Source: Flectonema sp. DT1601 (Eukaryota > Euglenozoa > Diplonemea > Diplonemida > Diplonemidae). Taken from it: 64,000 nucleotides of DNA. The stretch is taken from positions 883,001 to 947,000 of the forward strand of contig OZ025821.1 of the NCBI GenBank assembly GCA_964019425.1. Reading direction: 5' to 3'. Every line of letters begins with the position of its first letter. The first letter of the stretch is position 1. The notes under the pieces were generated by a model. It did no database searches and had not been told where the DNA came from. It was given only the letters and a program-made list of their open reading frames with translations. A program made the position numbers and the translations under genes. Shown here piece by piece: positions 1 through 9,015 of this stretch.

Positions 1-57
1 TTACCAGAGTCGTGTCTTATAACAAGATTTGATCCCTATTGTTGTAATGTAGTTAAA

Positions 58-573
58 ATGATCCCTGTTGAGATTGCTGGACCCGCATATCCAAAAGCTG
101 TTTGCAAATTCTTTCAATCAGGTCAGTGCAAGCATTCATTCAGCGGAGTTAGAAATGGTATTCAAGGATGTCAGTATCTACATGGAAAGGCAGAGGTCAG
201 TTGGTGTTCTTTTGTTACAAAAAATGAATGTCGTGAGAGGGGAGATCATAAATGTAAATTATTTCACATCGAAGACATTTCAAAGATGGGTTCCCTCAAT
301 AGAAGACGATTAGAACAAGCTCCTCGACTCTCAAGAGAACAGATTTCTCACGTCGAATCACGGATATACTCTTCTTTAGATAGAATTTCAGCGACACCTG
401 AGAGAGAAGAAGAAACCCTTAAACGGTTTCATCGAATGATCTACACGGAGGGGACTCTCTCTGCAAGTATTCATCATGTTGCTGAAAAAGTTTTGAATGA
501 GTTAACAGTTCTTCCATTCAGTGCAATGAGACATCACAGTATTATTATTCTTATTCATCTCTGTTCTTTGTAG
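58..573 (+). CDS. CCCH-type zinc-finger protein (3' end uncertain)
   Basis: A 171-residue frame opening at the ATG at 58, just after an AG at the end of a T-rich stretch. It holds two Cys3His arrangements. The first is C-x7-C-x13-C-x3-H at about residues 16-42; the second, at about residues 49-71, is C-x7-C-x7-C-x3-H. Tandem CCCH fingers usually bind RNA and regulate mRNA, so an RNA-binding role is the best inference, which would suit an organism relying on post-transcriptional control. The rest is charged and probably helical. The last ~15 codons are hydrophobic, Ile-rich and T-rich, so they may be read-through into a short intron ending at the TTTGTAG near 573. The true C-terminus is not settled. 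The spacing of the fingers is irregular, so the family is not certain. Confidence 0.5.
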   Translation: MIPVEIAGPAYPKAVCKFFQSGQCKHSFSGVRNGIQGCQYLHGKAEVSWCSFVTKNECRERGDHKCKLFHIEDISKMGSLNRRRLEQAPRLSREQISHVESRIYSSLDRISATPEREEETLKRFHRMIYTEGTLSASIHHVAEKVLNELTVLPFSAMRHHSIIILIHLCSL

Positions 574-1007
574 GGTTTTGAAAAAAAAAAAAAAAAAAAT
601 AGCAACACATTCCACCAGAACAGGTTGTGTTCTCGTGGAGCAGCCATTTCCCTCTAAATGACTTTTCTACCTAAATTATTTCTGTTTTTCTCTGTCTTCT
701 TTTTTTGACAATGAGGAAAACTACGTTATTCCTATGCAGTTCTATTGTTTTTCAACATAAAAAAACTACTATTTTTTTTTTTTTGTGTTTATTTTTCCTC
801 TCTTTGATTCACCTCCTACGGTAGCTCGCATAGCGGACTTAGTCTGGCGGATGGTAGTCAAAAAACCCGATAAAGCAGTGTGTGCTTTGTCTTTGGTATT
901 TTCATTCTATTGTGATGCATTTATTGAGCTACTTTATTTCTTTTTTTTGTAATTATTTTATCATTTTTCTTTTTTCTTCTTCAGACGAATATAACAAAAG
1001 AAATAAA
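574..1007. other. Intergenic stretch with A and T runs
   Basis: Contains an A19-type run near 579-599 and a T-rich stretch near 771-785. The T-rich segment before 984, ending in TTCTTCAG, is a good candidate trans-splice acceptor for the downstream nitrile hydratase gene. No other gene-like signal was seen. Confidence 0.5.
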
Positions 1008-2283
1008 ATGCATTCTCTGGGACCCGCAGACGTCGGAGGAGATGGTACTCCGAACCCAATCTCAGTCGATGCTGAGCCTCATCATTTATGGGAAAAGGAA
1101 GTTAGGATTATGACAAAAACAGTCTACACTGGACCGTGGGATAGAATGCGCAAGGAGATGGAAAGTCTTGACGCTGACGTTTACAGAGTTGCTACCTACT
1201 ATGAGAGATGGGCTTTATCATTAATTAGAATATTAATAAAAGATAACATCATTGAACATAATGATCTTCTCACAGCTCTCGGATGTGATTCGAACTCGAC
1301 CGAATCATCAGAAGCAAAGTTTAAAAAAGGTGAAAGAGTTAATGTGAACTCACAATATCACTTGAATACTCCTTGGGACAGGCCTCACATCAGAACTCCT
1401 GGATACTTATTTGGTAAGAACGGAACAGTTGAAAGAATCTGTGGAGAATTTCCTTCTCCAACATTACAGGCCCTCGGTATTAGTAATTCACCGAGCCCAT
1501 TGTACCGAGTCACTTTCTGTCAAAAGGACATCTGGCCAGACTACGAAGGGAGTCCAACTGACACTATTGAAGCTGAGATCTACGAGTCTTGGTTAGCTCC
1601 TCCGGTCAAACAGGTTGATGAGCCTCAAGAAGAAAAACCAAAAAAGAAACCTCACGACCACCTCAAACATAGTGAAAACGAGAATCCACGATACCTCAGA
1701 GTGGTGGAAGCTCTGAAAGTTATTTTATTAAATAAAGAACTCATCACTCTTGATCTTCTCAGGACTGCAATCGAAGAATCTGAAAACATCGATGAAGTAC
1801 CTCCTCACGGAGTTGACATGGTTGCTAAGGCTTGGATGGAACCTGAATATGCAAAGCTGTTAGTTAGCTCACCAAAAGAAGCGATGGAAGTCTTTGGGAT
1901 CTCAAGCACTGGTTCAACAACTTCAGAGCATAAAGCACCACTGCTGGTTGTAGTCAGAAACACTGAAGAGGTTCACAATGTTGTTGTTTGTACTTTGTGT
2001 TCTTGTTATCCAACAGTTTTATTGGGTAAACCTCCTTCATGGTATAAGTCAATAGCCTATCGTTCTCGTGTTGTGAGAGAACCTCGTAAGGTACTCGAGG
2101 AATTTGGTCTTAACCTCCCAAAAACAGTTTCTGTAAAGGTCCATGACAGCACCGCTGATATGCGTTACCTCGTCTTACCGATGAGACCTGCTGGGACTGA
2201 AAACTTTACTATCGATCAATTGAAGCCACTCATCACGAGAGACTCTCTGGTTGGTGTCACAGTTCCAGTTGTAAAGTCTGGGT

Positions 2284-2285
<2 letters not shown>
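1008..2285 (+). CDS. Fused nitrile hydratase, beta-alpha order, cobalt type
   Basis: A 425-residue protein. Nitrile hydratase hydrates nitriles to amides, and in bacteria it is made of separate alpha and beta chains. Here the N-terminal ~200 residues look like the beta subunit (short LG-rich start, WE-x2-V near residue 30, and the C-terminal beta-barrel segment with the FKKGERV and YLFGKNGTVERI regions). A charged linker with Lys, Glu and His (about residues 200-225) leads to the alpha subunit. The alpha part carries the metal claw VCTLCSCYP, Cys at about residues 328, 331 and 333, followed by the conserved WYKS-x2-YRSRVVREPR stretch. CTLCSC with Thr is typical of cobalt enzymes; iron enzymes usually have CSLCSC. 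Start chosen at 1008, 24 bases after the TTCTTCAG acceptor-like site; upstream codons are T-rich and unlikely to be coding. Beta-alpha fusions are known from choanoflagellates and other protists, generally explained by transfer from bacteria. Confidence 0.93.
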
Positions 2286-2323
<38 letters not shown>

Positions 2324-2922
2324 ATCTTTTCTCTCCTCGTCAATTTGAGAGGTGACGACTTCTTTTTTAAGACAAAATAATAGTCTGCTGTTTTCAGCTG
2401 CGAAAAAAAAATTTCACCCCCCTCAACGTACGCTGAAAACCATACAACGTAATTTCAGTAAGACAAAAAAAATATAGTTTTTCTCTTTTTATGTTTTCTT
2501 TTTTCTAAACGTAATTTTTCTTTGATTAACAACTATCCTTCAGTCAAGTACTTGATATTAATTTTGTTTTTTAATACCCTAAAGTTGTTACTGTTTTTTT
2601 ACATTGTCAAAGTTTCACTCCCCCTCAACGTACGCTGAAAACCATACACACAACGTAATTAAATTCATATTTTTGTGTTTTTTTTTAAAACAGTAATTAA
2701 CGTCTGGCTCTGGATCCAAACATAAAAGGAACCGAAGCATACTTTACTTCGACTTCATCGGTGGTGGTATCGTTTTAGACTCTGCAAGTGTGGTTGTGTT
2801 TAACATTATGTGATTTATATTTACTCGTGAATTATGATTTTTTATTATTTTAGTGATTGCACAGTTTGAATTGATGTTTTTTATCTCTTTTTGTCCCCTC
2901 CAGGGTGAATACATATTTTAAC
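2286..2922. other. Intergenic stretch carrying repeat family D
   Basis: Starts with a T run of about 34 bases directly after the nitrile hydratase stop, then holds a dispersed repeat with direct repeats at its ends (see 2418-2647). The segment TTTTTGTCCCCTCCAG ending at 2903 is the likely trans-splice acceptor for the next gene. Confidence 0.6.
2418..2647. repeat. Dispersed repeat D1 with 28-bp end duplication
   Basis: A 28-base segment at 2418-2445 (starts CCCCCTCAACGTACG) recurs exactly at 2620-2647. The ~174 bases between them are related to 45440-45592, sharing the block TTCTTTGATTAACAAC, the block AATACCCTAAAGTTG and a terminal ACATTGTCAAAGTTTCAC. The direct repeat is absent from the second copy's flanks, so it is most simply a target-site duplication made on insertion. 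A degenerate relative is at about 45110-45176. No coding capacity is visible; it is likely a SINE-like or other non-autonomous element. Confidence 0.7.
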
Positions 2923-4014
2923 ATGGCGATTCTGCTATCAGTGTCTATACTCGCAATTAGTACTACCGATTGCTTTAATTCTAATGGACCATCAGCTGAG
3001 TTATTGAAAATGACTACTGAGAATGCGACGTTTGCTGATCTCTTGAAAAATGCAGCTAACGAGTTGCCGAATACAAGTAAAGTACTTCATCCGGGAACAA
3101 GTGTGGGTGAGTTTGCTGAATTTTTTAGTGACTGGATTCGGTTTATTCCGATATTGTCAAACACTGGTACGTATTCTGATGATTTTAGTTATCTTTCCTC
3201 AACTGCTTCTGGACACGGTTTGTATCAAAATTTAAATTTTTCAAGATGGGTTAAATATTTTATTGATACTCGAGGAGAGTTTATGGATAGCCCGTGTTCT
3301 CTCGGTACCATTGCTACTTGGGAGAAAGACGTTCCTGACATGGATGAATTTGCTGTTCCGGAAGGAGGGTTTACGACTTTTAATAATTTCTTCACAAGAG
3401 AGTTTAAAAACAGAACCAAATCAAGGCCATTTGATACGAGGAATACCATCATTCCAGCACCTTGTGATGCTGTTCCGATTATGATTCATACCAACTTATC
3501 ATCTTCGGAGAATTATTTATTAAAAAGTGACATCGAACTGAACGTTTCGACAATTTTAAAAAACTATCCCACCCCCGATGAATTCATCGGGGGTCAGCTT
3601 CTCCGACTCGTTCTAATGCCAGACATGTATCACAGAATGCACGCACCCTTTGACAGTATTGTTAAGTACGTTCATCAGATAAATGGTTCTTACTATGATA
3701 TAAATAACATCAACGAAGAATACGAATGCCGTCGTAGAGCTGTTGTCGTTCTGCAGCATGCGACTAACTCAGATGTGGTTGTGGCTCTTGTTCCTCTCGG
3801 ATTTGCTACCATCAGCAGTATATTAATGAACGCTTCGGTGTTTGAAGGGGCTCTACTCAAACAGGGTGATCATGTTGCTCATTTTCAATATGGAGGTTCA
3901 ACAGTTGCGATGTTGTTTTCAAATAAAACTAAAATGACATTCACAGTACCGACTAACAATACAACTGAACGCATTCAATTGGGTCAGTCGGTTGGATACC
4001 TTTCTAGCGTTTGA
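2923..4014 (+). CDS. Secreted phosphatidylserine decarboxylase-like protein
   Basis: A 363-residue protein beginning with a clear signal peptide (MAILLSVSILAIST). The body matches the PSD family: the FTTFNNFFTREFK stretch at about residues 147-159, the MPDMYHRMHAPF block with His near residues 237 and 240, and the site YGGSTVAMLF near residue 324. In this family the (L/G)GST-type site self-cleaves at Ser, leaving a pyruvoyl group that performs decarboxylation; here the version is GGST with Ser at about 326. Several N-glycosylation sequons (NLS, NVS, NGS, NAS, NKT) fit passage through the secretory path. Housekeeping PSD is mitochondrial or endosomal, so a signal-peptide version is more like the secreted PSD-like proteins of fungi, whose substrate is unclear. 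Start chosen at the ATG 20 bases after CCCTCCAG. Confidence 0.88.
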   Translation: MAILLSVSILAISTTDCFNSNGPSAELLKMTTENATFADLLKNAANELPNTSKVLHPGTSVGEFAEFFSDWIRFIPILSNTGTYSDDFSYLSSTASGHGLYQNLNFSRWVKYFIDTRGEFMDSPCSLGTIATWEKDVPDMDEFAVPEGGFTTFNNFFTREFKNRTKSRPFDTRNTIIPAPCDAVPIMIHTNLSSSENYLLKSDIELNVSTILKNYPTPDEFIGGQLLRLVLMPDMYHRMHAPFDSIVKYVHQINGSYYDINNINEEYECRRRAVVVLQHATNSDVVVALVPLGFATISSILMNASVFEGALLKQGDHVAHFQYGGSTVAMLFSNKTKMTFTVPTNNTTERIQLGQSVGYLSSV

Positions 4015-4054
4015 TTCGATTTTATCGTCTCTCAACGAATTTGATTATGTTTTT

Positions 4055-4165
4055 AACAAGATTGGAGTCTAATTACGTTGCCTGTTGTCTTCGTAGCGCT
4101 AGGGAGTTAACCTGATGCTCTTATCAGTGATGTATAGGACTTCCTTATCTATCTGTCTATCTATC
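4055..4165 (+). repeat. Dispersed repeat H1
   Basis: Begins AACAAGATTGGAGTCTAATT, continues through a CTAGGGAGTTAACCTGATGC block and ends in a pyrimidine-rich TATCTATC tract. It is nearly identical to 4532-4665 and recognisably related to 15699-15775. No coding capacity seen. Confidence 0.7.
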
Positions 4166-4235
4166 CTCACTCAACACGGTTGGTGATTATATTCGGTGAA
4201 TTCATTCCCTCCGATTGAAAGATTCGTATTGAACA

Positions 4236-4312
4236 TATTGTAAGAACGTTGGCAGCAAACGTAAACTTCTTTTAGCTTTATCAGTTTAAGTCAGTTCACG
4301 GGTTTCGTGACA
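4236..4312 (+). repeat. Dispersed repeat B1
   Basis: Shares GTTGGCAGC, ACGTAAAC, the block TTTAGCTTTATCAGTTTAAG and GGTTTCGTG with the copy inside the MCU intron (14337-14488). The same sequence appears inverted at 23395-23500 and 23931-24040. Confidence 0.7.
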
Positions 4313-4531
4313 CAAAAAACAGTAAATTCTTAAACGCATTCGATTCTGTATCACATTTTGTATTTTTTTTTTTATTTTTATTTTTCTTAAATTTCCTCTC
4401 CTGATGTGTTGCTATTACAACCCTTTTCATTTTTTTCGCATGTAAAGAATCAATCCTGTCATCAGATATTTTTTTTCCTTCCCCCCACAATATTTAAACC
4501 AGATCTTACGAAACCCATATAAAACAATCCT

Positions 4532-4665
4532 AACAAGATTGGAGTCTAATTACGTTTCCTGTTGTCCTCGTAGCCCTAGGGAGTTGACCTGATGCTCTTT
4601 AGGTTGCTTTATAAGCGATGCACAGTACGCAATGTATTGGACTTTCTTTTCTATCTATCAATCAG
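4532..4665 (+). repeat. Dispersed repeat H2
   Basis: Second copy of the sequence at 4055-4165. The two lie ~470 bases apart in the same orientation with a B element between them, so a local duplication is as likely as two insertions. Confidence 0.7.
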
Positions 4666-4885
4666 AATAGGTAAACAACTTTTTTTATTTTTTTCCTCAT
4701 CGTTTGTTTTTGTGTTTTCACATGTGAATTGATGGCTGGGTTGTTTTTTTTTTTTATACATCAAAATAAAAATGAATATCCCAAAGTGTTGTGTACAATA
4801 TATCATTATTCGAGCTACTTTTAGTGGCGTCTGTTGGGTGTCATCCCAACCCTACTAGTTTTTTTTATAAGCATTATAGCTAAGT

Positions 4886-5102
4886 AACTACATCTTAGCA
4901 TTGAAAAGGCCTGCTACTGATGAAGGCCTAAAAAGGGACAAGTAGTATAAGATTAAGGCCTGAAACTACATATTCTATTACCATTTGATGTTAGGAAACT
5001 GCAGAAATGAATACTTTTCTTTTTTACTAATCTCTACTTTTCTTATTCTCACTTTTCTGTTCTAAAATTAATGATACCAACTACATCTTAGCATTGAAAA
5101 GG
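4886..5102 (+). repeat. SINE-like repeat C1, complete, 24-bp target duplication
   Basis: The 24 bases at 4886-4909 (AACTACATCTTAGCATTG onward) recur exactly at 5079-5102, bracketing a 169-base element at 4910-5078. The body is shared with 25476-25644 and, for its last 79 bases only, with 38922-39000. The shared 3' end reads CTAAAATTAATGATACC. A long target duplication and a 5'-truncated sister copy point to target-primed reverse transcription. There is no poly-A tail. Confidence 0.8.
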
Positions 5103-5353
5103 GCAAACGCGATGAGTGGGACAGGCCTGACACCGCAGTGTCCCCCCTTTGCTTTCTTCGCTGAAGAGGGCTTGGGTAAGGGGAATGGTCAGAAGAAATA
5201 TTGTTTTTAATCTTAGCCCGAAACCAACTTGTTTGTTGTCCTACGAAATTTTGCTTTTTTCTTTTTTTGATTGACTGATAATAATAATTGCTATCTAAGA
5301 AGCTTCAGTCACAATAGCTGATTGACTTACTTCTACTCCATAACTAATGATGA

Positions 5354-5450
5354 GAGAATAAAGGTAAAGAGGGGTATATGGATTACTCTCGAAACCTAAA
5401 TAGTTACTTTAAAAAGGCTAAAGTTGTGCATCACTGTAGTCCACTGTATC
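5354..5450 (+). repeat. Dispersed repeat F1
   Basis: Core ATGGATTACTCTCGAAACCT followed by an AT-rich stretch and CATCACTGTAGTCCACTGTAT. Related copies lie at 16371-16462 and 16506-16580. Confidence 0.65.
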
Positions 5451-5608
5451 TAAAAAAAAAAAAAAACTAATGTTAAAATTATAGTTTTATGTTGTTTTTG
5501 TGATACATTTGTATTTTACGTACAAAATCAAGTTGAGTAGAACCCTTCCCTCCCTATGTCGTAAAATGAAATTTAGTAATTTCTTTTTAATTAAACCAGA
5601 ATAGTAAC

Positions 5609-6964
5609 ATGTCTTCAGGAGGAGTGTTGTATGCATTTGGGAAGATATCGAACAGCGCTGGGACATCACAAACATTAATTCCTGTGAAAGGAGGAGTTGA
5701 TTCTGCTGGTGATTGTCCATTTCCGAGTGAAGTTGACTTCGGAAAGAATTCTCCCAGAATTGTAAAAGTCTCAGCTGACTGTGGCACCTTCGGATGTATT
5801 GACGTTCAAGGTAATGTGTGGGGATGGAGCACAAGAAGTTACGAAGAAGTGACTACAGAACCGAAAATGGTCTACACTACCACTGATGACACTACCGCCA
5901 TCAGCATTGCCACTGGATACGGATTTATCGTAGTCATTCTTAGTACTGGTAGTTGTTTGATATTGGGTAAACTTCCAAAGCCGCTGACTAAAAAAATATT
6001 TGAACCTCCCTCTGGAAGTTTTGTAAGCTGCGATGCGTCTCAGGAAGGAATTCTACTTCTCAACAGCGAGTGTTGTTTATATCAATTGGGTACGTCAGTA
6101 GCTTTTAAGAAATCTTGTGACATTCCAACTGCGGTACCAACTCTTCCTTCGAGAGTAGTTTCATTTAGTATAGGAAGTGTTCACTGTGCTGCTTCTTTAA
6201 GTGACGGATCTGTTATGTGTTGGGGAGATGGTGAATCCGGCTGTCTTGGAACAGGTATTAGAAAACTAACAACAACACCGACAACTGCAGAGTTACCTGA
6301 GAATGTCATCTCAGTTTCATGTACGAAAGGTCAACAACGTGCGAATCGAACTGGAAAGAAATCAGGTCAAGAGGGTCCTCGCACACACGCAATAACTAAA
6401 ACTGGTAGTCTCTGGATAGCAGGATCAACTCACAAGGGACTTGGAGCAGATCATATTAATAAAATATTATTCCCTGACTCTGATCACGTAAAGTTTTATA
6501 AAGTTGGAGGCAAGGCTGCCGACAAACACATCACAGATAAGGTCCCAACAGGAGCAGCAGAAGAACTAAAACATAACTCCAAAGCAGCCTGTAACAGAAT
6601 GGGAATGACTGATGAAGAGTTCGGGTGTGAAGGTTTTACTAATTATCTCAAAGACGTTGCAATCGTACAAACGGGAGCTGCTCATATTCACAGCGCTGCA
6701 GTGTCGTCAGATGGTCGTTTGTTTTCTTGGGGATGTGGTTCAAATGGACGAACGGGATTAATGGCTTTTATGAGAGGACCAGGAGGATCAAAAAGAACAA
6801 TGAAATGCTACGTCTCAACACCAACAGCTGTTGAGAAATTTGACGACATGTCGGTACTCTCAATGGCTATTGGAAAGTACTGGACTCTTGCTATTGCGAA
6901 CCCAAGAGACGGATCCCTTCGGAAGTCGAGTTCGACCAGAAGAAAGACATCTGCTGGTTTTTAA
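5609..6964 (+). CDS. RCC1-like beta-propeller repeat protein
   Basis: A 451-residue protein built of RCC1-type repeats, each ~50-60 residues, with the signature of small residues then G-x-(L/V)-(W/F/Y)-x-W/F-G. Examples are GGVLYAFGK at the N-terminus, GNVWGWS near residue 70, DGSVMCWGDGESGCLG near residue 205 and DGRLFSWGCGSNGRTG near residue 370. RCC1 folds form seven-bladed propellers that act as guanine-nucleotide exchange factors or as protein-binding platforms. Too little is visible to claim chromatin binding or Ran exchange activity. A basic Ser/Arg/Lys-rich tail (the last ~15 residues) could be a nuclear signal. The start is the first ATG after the ACCAG at 5595-5599. The middle of the protein (about residues 240-330) departs from the repeat and holds a charged insertion. 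Confidence 0.85.
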   Translation: MSSGGVLYAFGKISNSAGTSQTLIPVKGGVDSAGDCPFPSEVDFGKNSPRIVKVSADCGTFGCIDVQGNVWGWSTRSYEEVTTEPKMVYTTTDDTTAISIATGYGFIVVILSTGSCLILGKLPKPLTKKIFEPPSGSFVSCDASQEGILLLNSECCLYQLGTSVAFKKSCDIPTAVPTLPSRVVSFSIGSVHCAASLSDGSVMCWGDGESGCLGTGIRKLTTTPTTAELPENVISVSCTKGQQRANRTGKKSGQEGPRTHAITKTGSLWIAGSTHKGLGADHINKILFPDSDHVKFYKVGGKAADKHITDKVPTGAAEELKHNSKAACNRMGMTDEEFGCEGFTNYLKDVAIVQTGAAHIHSAAVSSDGRLFSWGCGSNGRTGLMAFMRGPGGSKRTMKCYVSTPTAVEKFDDMSVLSMAIGKYWTLAIANPRDGSLRKSSSTRRKTSAGF

Positions 6965-7156
6965 AAAAATTATGTATTCTTATCCCCACTAGCCTTGTTT
7001 GTTTTCCCTCAGCAATTGCTGTTTGGAGGGTCCTTTTTTTTTTTCTTCTCTTCTTCTCTACACTTATTGACAAAACCCTCCCTAGCCTTTGGTTCTTCCT
7101 TTTTAGTCTTTTAATTTGTTTCTCATCCTTACTTTCAATCCGAACAGAAAAACATA

Positions 7157-7726
7157 ATGAATTATGACTCAGAGGGAAACCCAATTGAAATTGAAGAGGA
7201 AAAACCAATTAAAAAAATAAAACGTAAATTAAGAAAGAAGCAGCAGATTGAAAGCGATAGCTCGGATGATGCTGATGGTGGTCCCAGCAATCCATTCGCA
7301 GTAGTGGAAAATCCGGTAGTGGGTGATATTAATAATGAGAAAAATAATTTGAGAGAAGTTGTTGAGTTTGATAATGACATGATTCCTGATGGAGCAATTC
7401 AAAATAAAACACATTTAGATAAAAAAGATTCACAATCAAAAGCAGCTGAACTAGCTGCCTATCGACGAATTGCTGCAAAACAAGAACAAAAGGAATCGGC
7501 AATGAAACGATCAGCGATGAAAAGAAATAAGAATTCAATTGGAAATGCAATGGGACACTTCAGCAACCCAGCATCTGACACCAGTGGAATCCTCGCTGAT
7601 GGTATTTATTTTTGGAACAACATGGGTCTGGGAAAGATGCCTCTCAAAGTTAAAAAACAATGGCAAGGAAAAAGTGATGTTAATCCAAAGAGGGCTCGTC
7701 AAATGGGACATCTTCCCAGAGAATAG
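7157..7726 (+). CDS. Small basic/acidic, probably nuclear protein
   Basis: A 189-residue protein that I do not recognise. It opens with a lysine-rich cluster (KKIKRKLRKKQQ, about residues 18-30), then an acidic serine stretch (SDSSDDADGG) and an Asn/Asp-rich middle. A charged, probably helical segment (about residues 95-125) is followed by a conserved-looking C-terminal block with YFWNNMGLGKMPLKVKKQW. The composition suggests a disordered nuclear or nucleolar protein, perhaps in RNA processing; that is inference from composition only. The ATG lies 9 bases after the CGAACAG acceptor-like site at 7141-7147. The next gene begins only ~130 bases downstream. Confidence 0.7.
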   Translation: MNYDSEGNPIEIEEEKPIKKIKRKLRKKQQIESDSSDDADGGPSNPFAVVENPVVGDINNEKNNLREVVEFDNDMIPDGAIQNKTHLDKKDSQSKAAELAAYRRIAAKQEQKESAMKRSAMKRNKNSIGNAMGHFSNPASDTSGILADGIYFWNNMGLGKMPLKVKKQWQGKSDVNPKRARQMGHLPRE

Positions 7727-7859
7727 AAGTAACTCACCCCGTCTTTTAGTTGGAGAGGATGAGGCAATAGTTCTTTTAAAACAAACACAACAATCAATTA
7801 ATCTACAACCGTCACATTGTTATGTTATTTCCACAGGCATCTCTCAACAACACAATAAG

Positions 7860-8567
7860 ATGAATTCGATGGTCATACTCCCAACTATGATGTTGGCAGC
7901 ATCCATACCAACAATGACTGTACCAAAATGTCCGCAGTCTTCTGGACTTGAACCTTACTGGGTATCAACAGCTGAGGGTCATGTAAAACCAAAACAAGAA
8001 ACACGAGTATGGGTTTGTTATGATGAAGGCGGTTGGTGGATAAATGAAAGTGCTGAAGACAAAAGAATATTCTCACCGTATGAGACATGTAATTCAAACG
8101 TTTGGGAAAAGAGTGATGTTATGGAAACTTTTATCGCTCCTGTAAACAGTGAGAGTGATGTACCATCGTTGTACTATGAGTTGGATGTTTCTCCTACGGG
8201 GGCAGCCTTCGGAACAGTGTTTTCAGATTCTTTGGGAAATACCACGTATTGTCCTTTAGCTACTTGTGATTCAGGTGATTTACCTTGCAGTGGAAAATCA
8301 ACATTCCCATCTGGTTGGAATAGCAGTATTAAGATAACGACAACAGGTTGGATCAATACAGTGTTCATCCCATGGTCGATGTTCGCTGATAAGTATCGTC
8401 CTCATAATGGAGCTCCTTGGAAACTTTGGAAAGCAAACTTCTATCGCTATGACTACCCTGAAATTCCAAAGGATAATTTTACTAACTTTGAGCTATCAGG
8501 TTGGTCTCCAACACACACACCGTCCTTTCATACGCCATCTCAGTTTGGTCTGTTGAAACCGGAATAG
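7860..8567 (+). CDS. Secreted CBM9-like carbohydrate-binding protein
   Basis: A 235-residue protein starting at the ATG 23 bases after the TTTCCACAG at 7828-7836; a longer open frame upstream overlaps the preceding gene and is not credible. A short hydrophobic N-terminus (VILPTMMLAASIP) could be a signal peptide. The body resembles the CBM9-like/DOMON beta-sandwich proteins seen next to xylanases and in oomycetes and bacteria: RVWVCYDEGGWW near residue 50, YYELDVSP near residue 105, WINTVFIPW near residue 165, a NFYRYDYPE block near 195, and the closing WSPT-x3-SFH-x2-SQFGLL pattern. Seven cysteines fit secretion. It would bind sugars rather than cut them. The family assignment rests on remembered motif patterns and is moderate. 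Confidence 0.65.
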   Translation: MNSMVILPTMMLAASIPTMTVPKCPQSSGLEPYWVSTAEGHVKPKQETRVWVCYDEGGWWINESAEDKRIFSPYETCNSNVWEKSDVMETFIAPVNSESDVPSLYYELDVSPTGAAFGTVFSDSLGNTTYCPLATCDSGDLPCSGKSTFPSGWNSSIKITTTGWINTVFIPWSMFADKYRPHNGAPWKLWKANFYRYDYPEIPKDNFTNFELSGWSPTHTPSFHTPSQFGLLKPE

Positions 8568-8836
8568 TATAAACAGCCATCTGTCCGCATCGATCGATCA
8601 AATTGCTTACATTTTGAGTGATATTTTTATTATTATAAATTTGTTTTTTTATTTTAAAACTTTGCGTTCCTTTTTTTTTTTTGAAGTAACTGGTGTGGTG
8701 TACTTAAGGCGCAACAAAAAGACTTTACAAGGAATACTGCCACGCCAGAGTGATGTGCTTTCAATGGTTGAGTTCATATACGAACTCCCGATGCTTATGT
8801 TTGGCAACCGTCGTGGTCGATTTTTCTACTCCCCTT

Positions 8837-8871
<35 letters not shown>

Positions 8872-9015
8872 GCTAACGTCTTAACTTATTACAAAACAAA
8901 CCAATTTTTTTTTTAATTTTTTTTTTATTTTTACTTAATTTGACAGAACCAACACATTTTTTGAATTATAAAAAAAAAAAAAAACCAAAAAAAAAGTTAA
9001 AAAAAAAAAAATAAA
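8568..9015. other. Intergenic stretch with A and T runs
   Basis: Holds a ~30-base A run near 8840-8870 and a non-coding segment 8695-8830 of more balanced composition, with a small hairpin GAGTTCATATACGAACTC at 8771-8788. The Hsp70 leader is almost pure A; the probable acceptor is TTTGACAG at 8946. Confidence 0.5.

Larger units (their letters stand above)
4015..5608. other. Repeat-rich intergenic region
   Basis: About 1.6 kb without a credible gene. It holds two copies of repeat family H, one of family B, one complete family C element with end duplications, one of family F and a short family J match near 5505-5535. The acceptor for the RCC1-like gene is probably the AG at 5598-5599. Confidence 0.6.

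Noticed and set aside
7539-7859. Longer N-terminal form of the CBM9-like protein
   Set aside because: The extension overlaps the previous gene in another frame and crosses the TTTCCACAG acceptor.
8614-8916. Open frame of 100 codons
   Set aside because: Made of translated T and A runs (Phe and Lys strings) with no recognisable domain.
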